DNA from: Aurelia coerulea
Lineage: Eukaryota; Cnidaria; Scyphozoa; Semaeostomeae; Ulmaridae
Assembly: GCA_039566865.1 (NCBI GenBank)
Contig: CM076947.1
Coordinates: 6,951,501 to 7,015,500 of the forward strand
Direction of reading: 5' to 3'
Length of the DNA: 64,000 nt
In this document: positions 56,639-64,000 of the stretch, one piece after another
Numbering within the stretch: position 1 is the stretch's first letter
Layout: every line of letters begins with the position of its first letter
Position numbers and translations under genes: made by a program
The notes under the pieces: model-generated
Database searches by the model: none
What the model was told of the DNA's origin: nothing
The model's input: the letters and a program-made list of their open reading frames with translations, nothing else

Positions 56639-57248
56639 ATGTCCCTGCTTCCAAGAAATGAAAAGATTTTAACCAGGCTGATTTGTTTCTTATACATAAG
56701 AATCTTCATTAGATGCTGGCATTATTTCTCCTGTGTCCAATAAGAAGCTTCCCATTTATATGCCATGCTATCCTCCATTAATTAGTATTTTTCAAAGTGT
56801 TGAACGCCTGAATCCTGTGTTGGTTATCAACAAATTTGAAAGATGGGAAAACAACCTTGATATTGAAATAAAACCTAAATAAAGGAGAAAATGCCTTCTT
56901 TGAAGGGAGGCTTGACTCTTTATATCAATTCCTTGCATGCGAGGGGGTGCCTTTAAACTGTAAATTGTGAAAGGAGAATTTTCCTGCATTTATATTTTGT
57001 TCATCAGATTACGTTCTTGTCTCAATATTATGTTAACAAACAAAATCAAAATATGTTGTTATTATTTGAAAAAGTAATGAGAATATAACAAAATGCCAGT
57101 GGGATTCTCATTTTGATTTAAAAATTGGCCATTTATTTAGTTTACTTTAGTTCAGTTGATTTAATTACTGTAAAAGTGAGTTCAGCCTACTAGTACATAC
57201 ATATAATATATACACAATGAAATGATGATATTCAGATTGCTGTCATAC
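56639..57248. other. Intron or intergenic DNA
   Basis: No gene recognised. Would contain the second MADF exon if that gene continues on the minus strand, but none was found. Confidence 0.35.
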
Positions 57249-57621
57249 CATCTTGCTCTAACTTCCTAGCGATCTCCTTCCATGCCTGCTGTTTCTTAGG
57301 GGTTTCTTTAAATGATCTGCATGATGTGTCCCAAATGCATCTATATTCTCTTATCAGTTCTATTAGCTCGGCATCTTCGCTTGTTTGGCTTATGGTTTCT
57401 GCTGCTAGAAGGCCTTCTTGGCCTACTACTGCTAGGCCTCCTACTTGTTGGGTTGTTGGTGATGAACACGGCGATTCGTAGCAACTGGGGGATGCCTCGT
57501 AGTTTTGCTCCATTTGTTCAGCTAATCTTGACTGGGCAGCATGGAGAGGAAGAGAAATGCCCTGCGCCAACAACTGCTGCTGGAGTTGCTGACAGTTTCT
57601 TTGAAGCTCCGTGTCAGCCAT
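57249..57621 (-). CDS. MADF-domain protein, first exon
   Basis: ATG at 57621 (MADTELQRNCQQLQQQLLAQ) was preferred over an upstream in-frame TTG. A Gln-rich start and Ser-rich linker lead to a MADF (Myb/SANT-like) DNA-binding domain from about residue 83: AELIELIREYRCIWDTSCRS and TPKKQQAWKEIARKLEQD. The exon ends mid-domain at GATG|GTATGA, so a further exon carries the third helix. MADF proteins are transcription factors or the accessory DNA-binding protein of PIF/Harbinger transposons. No Harbinger transposase is visible nearby, so which applies is open. Confidence 0.7.
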
Positions 57622-57899
57622 CTTGGAAATGCTTGAAAATGGACTTCTACGCGCAACTTTTCGCTGGCGATCTCTGAAAAGTTCAACCAAGTTGAACTAC
57701 TAGGCGAAACGCGGCGACCTGCCTGAGGACGGGAAAAACTGGACTGCGCATGCTCCCAATACGGAGATCGCTAGCGATCACAGCGATTTGCTTTAATGGA
57801 GATTGGGCTTAAAGTAGTTGTTGATACTTTTTTAATTGTTCAAAATACAAACAGAAAAATAGTTTTACAAATATACTTGTTTTTGGAGGGCCCTTCCAG
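57622..57899. promoter_or_regulatory. Candidate promoter region of the MADF gene
   Basis: A GC-richer segment upstream of the MADF start with a GATCGCTAGCGATC palindrome (about 57765-57778) and related GCTGGCGATC nearby (about 57664). Promoter role is inferred only from position and composition. Confidence 0.3.
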
Positions 57900-60054
57900 A
57901 TTTCGAGTTCTGCCCGTGAACAAGTTGTGCAGGCAATTCCAGTACAGCTGTCTGGTAAAGCATGCCAATCATCTGATGATGGCAAATATTTCGACTCCAT
58001 AATAGCAAAGCTACATGAAGACAAGCTGACCGAGAAAAATACCCTCGTTCTTCAAAAGAGCATGACTGTAAGTCATCAGGTCATTTGTGTACCCTGTTCC
58101 AAAAATAGTAAGAAGAAAATTATCGAAGCTGGACACAAAAGCAAAGCATTGTCCAATGTCAAAGCGCATTTAAAGACTCCTCTACACATCAAAAACGTAA
58201 AAAGATTCCTACAGAAGAAGACTCAGATGCCAAAGATTCCAGCATCAGAACTAAGTGAGCAGACAATGATTTATGTAAAATAATTGCAAGGAATAAAGCC
58301 ACAAAAGTGAAACTGTCAGAGAAACTAGGAGAGCATTCAAAAAGAGGTGACGTTTCTGCGACAATACATAATTTGAATGTAGCATACGATAAAGGTTTGT
58401 TGGGAGGCAAGTCAAAACTTTTTAAATTCATAAATGAAGTTACGAAGAATTTTACAAAACAGAAGTCACGATATGGCAAATTCACAAAACAACTTTATGA
58501 AGGTCTTAGAACGATAGGTGGTCCCAGGGCAGCTCGATTTTTAGCATTTAACCTGGCTGGTCCATCAGATGACACTCAGCGCCGCTACAGAAGACAAAAT
58601 AAATTTGATTACTTTCGTGAAGAGCCCAACGAAAGAGTTCAAGCATGCTGCAAAAGTGTACTCCGATATCATGTCCAGTAAAATATTATTGGGAATGTTA
58701 TCACGGAAACAGCAGAAGACGAAACTGTCATTATTAGCAAGATTGAATGGGATATAAAAAGAGATGAGGGATGGGGATGGGGATGGTGTGGTCGTGAAGA
58801 GGAAAGCTATATTTGTGCTCCAAATTTTGTGCATAAATTCGAAGATGATGAAGAATCTTACTCTGGACTTGTCACAGCGTTTCAAAAGAATCGGAAAGCA
58901 GGCTATGCGAGAGCAATCATAATAAATCCGATTCATGTCGATTTGCCTCCATTTGTAATACTTCTTCAAGCCGTTTGCAATAAATTTACCAGCGAAATGG
59001 TAAGAAATCAGTGGAATACAGTAGAAACCTGCATAAAAGAACCTGTTTTTATAAGAACCTAGAGGCTGAAATTCAATCTTTTAAACCCCCTAAATAAGAA
59101 CCCCTAAAAGGCTGAAACTGGGAAAGGTTCTTATATAATAGCTTTCATGTAAATTATGAAAATGACCAGAATTTTTATAATTCTTCACATTCTAATCAGA
59201 CTTTTTCATGGGTACAAAAGATTTGTTCTCAAGAATTCTCAAGAAATTTCAAGAATTCTTGGGCTGGAAAACAGTGTTAATGTGTGCAAGGCCTGCTTGT
59301 ATATAAGAACCCTTTTAAGAACCTTACAGGCTGGAATTTAGAATAGCAGCCATTTAATTAAGAACCTATCCAGGCTGCCCAGAAAAAACCTAGGTTCTTT
59401 TATGTGGGTTTCTACTGTATGATCAACAGATTATACAATGATAATTTGCTTTGTGTTCTTGGTCCGTTAGTAGGTCATGCTTCGGATGGTGACTCACGTA
59501 GACGAAAATTGATGCATGAAAACTCGACTTCTAGACTTGGTGAGCGTTACATAATTAATCATGAAAATTTCACTCACAGTGGACTACTGGTAGACGTTGC
59601 CAGTAAGAAATTTGTCCAAGATTTGTCAGACCAAGACTTCATACACAATGCCAAAAAAATGGTCAATCATCTTATGCATCCATCAAAGGTTCTATCATTG
59701 GGAGGTCAACTCTGCCTTAAGAACCATGTCCAGTTTCTTTTAGATTGTCAACAATTTTCTGCCTTAGATCATGGACTGCAACAAAGCGACGTAGATAGGC
59801 CCGGTAGGATGAACTGGGAGAGTGTCAAAAGAGTATTGTTTCCGAAAGTAAGAGAATGCCTCAGTAAAATTGCTGATGGAGCAGTATGTTGGGAAGAAAA
59901 TGTAATTGGTACCTTGTTGTCTTTGGAAATGGTTTGGAAATATGTCGAAATGTTCTACTCTGTGAAAGCCTCCTTGATTGAAAGAGTTACAAATGCGTCT
60001 TTTGTCTGTAATGTTCCTCGAATATGGAGACTCTGGGTACAGGGGCTGGCTTAG
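57900..60054 (+). pseudogene. Zinc-finger, transposase-like gene, frameshifted and split by a MITE
   Basis: The first exon-like part reads VVQAIPVQLSGKACQSSDDG, then a zinc-finger-like stretch (ICVPCSKNSKKK ... VKAHLKTPLHIKN). A frame change and a TGA near 58255 lead to VKLSEKLGEHSKRGDVSATI and RTIGGPRAARFLAFNLAGPS. Between about 58575 and 58685 the coherent frame shifts by one base and back (AATEDKINLITFVKSPTKEF). It then continues SYSGLVTAFQKNRKAGYARA and, after the MITE, LGPLVGHASDGDSRRRKLM through CWEENVIGTLLSLEMVWKYV to a stop at 60052. I recognise no named family; finger plus long body suggests a transposon-derived protein. Confidence 0.55.
59017..59419. mobile_element. TA-flanked pogo-like MITE inside a coding frame
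   Basis: The element proper is 59019-59417 (399 bp), with TA at 59017-59018 and 59418-59419. Ends CAGTAGAAACCTGCATAAAA and TTTTATGTGGGTTTCTACTG are inverted with one mismatch. Inside are four TAAGAACC...AGGCTG boxes. CAGT ends with TA targets suggest pogo/Tigger-type mobilisation. Removing it with one TA restores the surrounding frame (NQWN then MINRLYNDN). Confidence 0.85.
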
Positions 60055-61929
60055 CTGGTTTAGCTTCTCATGTACCTAATGCAACTATTAGAATCGGATT
60101 CAGATTCATCTCTCAAAGATTTAGATTTTTGACCTAGGCCTAAGCTATAAGTGCTACGAAAGCGACGACATTAGGTCCCAAACATCTTTTTTTCAATACT
60201 CTCTATGTGGATCATCCAAACTGTTTAATGCTGCAATGGTTTACTGCCAGAAGATGGGATTTATTTTCACAAATACAAAATTATCTTCCCATAGAGGGAA
60301 TGACTTCAGACTAAGTTACCAGAGACTGACCTTCATACTTACTTTCAAACGGATTTACAATAGATGGCTATCACTGCAACGGCCACTAACAAAATTAAAA
60401 ATGCTATATGCAAGAGCCTAGACACTGAGAAGATGAGCATTGTTTACATGCCACTGGAGAGAGGAAATCTGTAGTAATAATCTATTGCAGTAGCGTTAAG
60501 ACAGTTGCATCCATATACAACTTCATACATCTTGGTCATGGAATTGATCAATTAATTGGTCATGTGGATTCTGCGAAGAATTGAATGATCGAAATGTATC
60601 ATCATTCAATAGTAGATTTTTTAGGAATTGTGTTCTTGAAAAATTTAAGAAGACTTATTATGTGATTCGTGTTGCGTTACAACGTTTTCGTTTGAAATGA
60701 GGCCAGATTTTCAGGAGGTAGCGTTGGTTGTGAATGTTCCTGCTCCAAGTAGTTTTTTAGTTATTTGCTTAGCAGGGTGGTCGCAGAGGTAGGAGCATTA
60801 GCCAGGCTTTTTCCTTGGCGTTTTGGCATGGTTCGTCAGGTAAGAGAAGTATGCAAGGAGGATAAGCTGTGCTTCCCGCAATGCAACATACTTTACTTTG
60901 AGATGGAATCAGAGGACAGAAGCAATGGCGGTGAAGCCAAGGAAGCCATCGATACATTTTGTACTCGCAACACATTAACGTAAAGGGGAACGAGCAGTTG
61001 TAAGTATCTTAAAGATTTAATCTTATATACATATTGAGTGATTAACTTTGTTTTGTCTGCTATTATCAATGAATGCATGAAAATTTTACTTAATGGAGAT
61101 GGGCCTAAGATAATCCGATCCTTGAACTTCGGCAACAGTTTTCGGCTCCGTTTGGCTTAACCAACGGGGACTTAAGGTTATCCTCTCGTTTCAAGGAAGA
61201 TTAATACTCAATGATGCTATACATTCTCTTAAGTTCCCACGATAAAGTAATTTTTTCGAACCTTGAAATTTGGCATTTTTTGTCATCTTTTGTTGTAATT
61301 ATGAAGGAAACTGTAGCAACATAATGCTGCTTGAAAAGCTGTCTTTTTTCGAAATTTGATGGGTATTTAAACAAATCATTTGGCAGGTGAGGAGTTTATC
61401 CCCATAGAAACAGGTCTATAGATTGATCTTGTTCACCAGCAAGCTCCACCAGATAGGGAATTCCAATTTATTTGACATTTCATAAACCATTTCTCAAACT
61501 TTCATGTCCAATTTTCTCTGAAAAGAAAACTTGCCTCTGGAGTGTCAAACAATCTTGTGCAAAAAGTTTTAGCCCAAGAAGAAAACAGTAGTTTACGTTG
61601 TGTATAGTAACACAGGCCTGCACAAAAGCACAAATTTAGACTTACCCAAATCCACTAAATTCATGGGTTACCACAGTCTGTAACTGGATTTGGACAAAGT
61701 TTGAAGAAACTGCCTGGCTCTGTATTTTGCATAATAAACATTTCAGCCACCAACCATCGATTGTCATAAATTTGAAAGAAAATACGACTTTGGCCTACGC
61801 ATACAAAAGAACTTAAACAATACTTTATGTTATTTCATGGGCTATCACATCTGAATGATTTATGACATAATTGAATTGTCAAGGATGGACAACGTGGGCC
61901 TAAATGCGCATTCGTTGTCACATTTATTA
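60055..61929. other. Non-coding stretch
   Basis: No gene supported. The short opposing frames near 60765-60983 are not domain-like. No repeat noticed. Confidence 0.4.
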
Positions 61930-62079
61930 TATCTGAGATTAGACTTGCTCCAAGTCTCATTTGTTTTCCCGTTCGGGCCCACTCAGTCGGTAATAAGCTG
62001 CAAAAATGGACAGCTCACTGAGGCTGAGCAGGCCAGAAAAAGAGAATGAACAGACTTGGAGCAGGCCTAATCTGAGATA
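61930..62079. mobile_element. Short foldback MITE, 150 bp
   Basis: TATCTGAGATTAGACTTGCT at the left mirrors GCAGGCCTAATCTGAGATA at the right; the inner boxes CTCCAAGTCT and AGACTTGGAG also pair. Non-coding. Target duplication not clear. Confidence 0.65.
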
Positions 62080-62815
62080 GGCCATGGATGGTTTCTGAGG
62101 ATGTTGGCCAGTTAGTGTCTGTTTTGTAATCTGTACATCAATTCTTAGTGCCTGTGTCCCACATTATTGTGTACACAGTTCACATTTCAGACAATCTAAT
62201 GTTTGTGATTTGTTTAAGAGACTATTGGTAGTTTATTGCTAATGCGGAAGTTGTCTCCTGGTCCTTTCAAATAAAACAATATTCTCAAAAGTCGATTTTG
62301 TTGGTTGCCAAGAGGAACGAAAGGAAGAAGTCACGTAAAGCGTAAAAAGCAGGTATAAGGACCACATATATCAATAAGGATAAGGAGCAATAAGGACCAC
62401 AAGGTAGAATGCAACAAGTTAGAACAATTACACGTTGAAAAACCTTATTTTGAGCTATAGTTTTTAAGCAAAATAGTCCATCTTGCATATGAGTCAAAAT
62501 GTTCAGATTTTTTATCATCATTGAGGTCAGCAATGGTTTTGTGCATTTCGTTCTGTAATTTATGACCAAACTAGATGGTTTACATGCACAAAGAAATTTA
62601 TGATTCAAATGGTGCAGTATGGTTCAAAACCAGGTAGCCCTAAAAAGAGCGACATTTGCTACTTTTTAAGCCAATTACAAGATCAGCTATACATTGAAAA
62701 ATAATTTGGTTCTTGATAACCTTGACAAAAAAAGAAAATTGAAGATCGGCCGTGAAATAAATTGTTGGTGATTTTTCAAACGGGAGTACTTTTTTTTTTG
62801 ACACCTGGTAGGAAA
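62080..62815. repeat. Spacer holding a second copy of the GACACCTGGTA repeat
   Basis: From about 62430: ACACGTTGAAAAACC, GTTTTTAAGCAA (inverse of 43976-44030), then GTGATTTTTCAAACGGGAGT and TTTTTGACACCTGGTA (62785-62812, direct match to 44150-44175). The mixed orientation suggests inverted arms of one element. Nothing seen in 62080-62430. Confidence 0.4.
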
Positions 62816-62826
62816 CTCTGGAATGA

Positions 62827-63363
62827 ATGTGTCAAAATAAAAGATTGAAAGGAATTCGACACACAGGCAGAAACGATCAAGTGGTTTTGGAGAAGGCAAG
62901 ACATTACCTAGAAGAGGAAGAATGGGCACCGCACATGGTGATAAAGAAGAAGACGCAGCAAGCAAACATTTGTGCTGAAAAGGCGAGGAGCTACATGCTG
63001 TCACCAGCAGCTACACACTCGGCTTCATCGTTGGTTGATCAGGAGTGTAGTGATGCTAAATTAAGGTTGGTTTGCTTTATTATTTTCAAACTGTGTTCAA
63101 CACTGTCATCATGACTGTATGTGGCAATTAGGTGCTTTTATAGAGTTGGACATGCAGTAGCAACTGAATTTGTGTTAATGTTTTGATTAATAGATTTGCA
63201 GTGTGAATAGCAAATATTTTCCCCTTACAGTAGCACTTCATTGAAGACTTCAGCAAAGTTAGCACTGAAATCTTTCTTGCTAAAGAGGGCAGCAGTTAAC
63301 AAAGAATCAATGAGCTGCCAATTTCCACGTGTAACAACGTTGCCGTCAAATGACCATCGCTAA
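62827..63363 (+). CDS. Two-exon gene end, unrecognised
   Basis: Exon A runs from at most 62827 to 63065 (LEKARHYLEEEEWAPHMVIK, then QECSDAKL). Exon B is 63231-63363 (SSTSLKTSAKLALKSFLLKR, VTTLPSNDHR, TAA). Donor AAG|GTTGGT and acceptor CCCCTTACAG agree in phase, with the split codon giving Ser. The start is uncertain: an ATG at 62827 is in frame but an upstream acceptor is equally possible. No family recognised; charged, no membrane segment. Confidence 0.5.
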
Positions 63364-63383
63364 ATGTTTCCTTGTGAACTGAA

Positions 63384-64000
63384 ATGGCCGATATCGATAA
63401 TCACGATTCTGATCGCGAGCAATTTGCCAAAGCTTCTTGTTATATACGCCAAGCTGTGGAAGAAATTGTTCAACACTTGTGTGCCTCCTTCAAGTTCATC
63501 GGCAGCAGCGACAGCAAGAATGCCACCACCTGCTTCTGTCACATCTGCCCCATCTGCAGTTCAAAAATTGACTTTGCATGATGGCAATAGGCCCGGCGAA
63601 GCTGGCACTAATTCTGGTCCACAAGATAGTGCGCAGAAAAGTGCTTCTCAAGAATTGAGGGATGCATTTGCTCCCTACAGCTGACATACCTATCAATTTA
63701 CTAGGTTTGGTAAAGGGGCGGCTACAACAGCCTCCCGCATACATTCTTCTTCAACACATCAATCCCCTTTCTCCTCTGTGTCAAACAACTGGTTACATAG
63801 ATTTGGTTGAGTTCCGTTCAAGGAGCAAGTATGTGTGCCCACCTTGTCAGAGAGGGACCCTTGGTGACGTGCTGGGATCGGAGAAAAGACACTTGTATTT
63901 GACAAGAACGGTGACCACAGTCACATTGCAGAAACTATGTGCGCTGCGTTTGATAAATTGAGAGCCGCAGGCGGCTTTACTTTGCTACGATCTGGCTCCA
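63384..64000 (+). pseudogene. Multi-copy invertebrate gene family fragment, runs off the window
   Basis: Starts MADIDNHDSDREQFAKASCY, VEEIVQHL; after a one-base frame change near 63480 it reads a Ala/Ser/Pro linker (MPPPASVTSAPSAVQKL), then ELRDAFAPYS, a TGA, TRFGKGAATTASRIHSSSTH, and, after two more in-frame stops, EKTLVFDKNGDHSHIAETMC and DKLRAAGGFTLLRSGS at the edge. The AGGF-LLRS box is familiar from large invertebrate families annotated near HECT/G2E3-like proteins; this link is from memory and weak. Stops and a frameshift indicate a pseudogene, unless small introns are missed. Confidence 0.45.

Noticed and set aside
55307..56743. Identical N-terminal peptide in two frames (MPLATALWPETC)
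   Set aside because: Both frames lie in the mirrored arms of the 55526-56638 element, so the match is the inverted repeat itself.
1..64000. Possibility of bacterial or organellar DNA, or of tRNA/rRNA genes
   Set aside because: Introns, LINEs and satellite DNA indicate a nuclear animal genome; no cloverleaf or rRNA core sequence was recognised by eye, though a tRNAscan/Infernal run would be needed to exclude small RNAs.

Overview
This looks like animal nuclear DNA, probably from a marine invertebrate; a cnidarian (anthozoan-like) genome is my best guess. The evidence is AT-rich sequence, GT-AG introns, sparse short exons, and repeat proteins of kinds abundant in cnidarian genomes: CR1-like and RTE-like retrotransposon polymerases, a DIRS-type Gag-like ORF, a DUF6589 protein, RecQ-like and Pif1-like helicase copies, and a SWIM-finger MULE transposase. 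Species assignment is inference. No rRNA, tRNA or CRISPR array was recognised.

Layout. 1-5.6 kb: almost empty, with two small elements and one candidate exon. 5.6-9.7 kb: a 200-bp tandem satellite cut by a TTAA-flanked transposon. 10.2-12.4 kb: decayed LINE fragments split by a nested element. 13.9-17.7 kb (+): a spliced DUF6589 gene whose 3' end abuts a large inverted-repeat element. 18.8-22.5 kb (-): a RecQ-like helicase gene with one exon interrupted. 23.5-29.0 kb (+): an unrecognised spliced gene plus a large foldback element. 29.9-33.7 kb: a DIRS-like Gag remnant followed by a 5'-truncated CR1-like LINE. 34.2-41.9 kb: a TTAA element carrying a captured Pif1 fragment, a broken Pif1-like helicase gene interrupted by a hAT-like element, and an RTE fragment. 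42.1-43.3 kb: a foldback element containing THAP zinc-finger sequence. 44.76-55.23 kb: the centrepiece, a structurally complete 10.5-kb Mutator-like (MULE) transposon with 9-bp target duplication, about 250-bp terminal inverted repeats and an uninterrupted two-exon transposase of about 943 residues. 55.3-64 kb: an exon cut at its edge by another element, a MADF-domain exon, a frameshifted zinc-finger gene split by a TA-flanked MITE, and two gene ends.

How it fits together. The window is a transposon nest. Several insertions can be read as events because the interrupted sequence is known: removing the element and one target duplication restores a 200-bp satellite phase, a RecQ reading frame, a Pif1 motif and another ORF. 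At least five unrelated TIR families carry arrays of short tandem repeats (about 8-23 bp units) just inside their ends. Three TTAA elements share homopolymeric G/C tracts, full TGACGTCA and TCACGTGA palindromes and, in two, an X-box-like motif. Host genes are hard to separate from transposon-carried genes; the exon model at 27.6-29.0 kb and the two-exon gene end at 62.8-63.4 kb look the most host-like.
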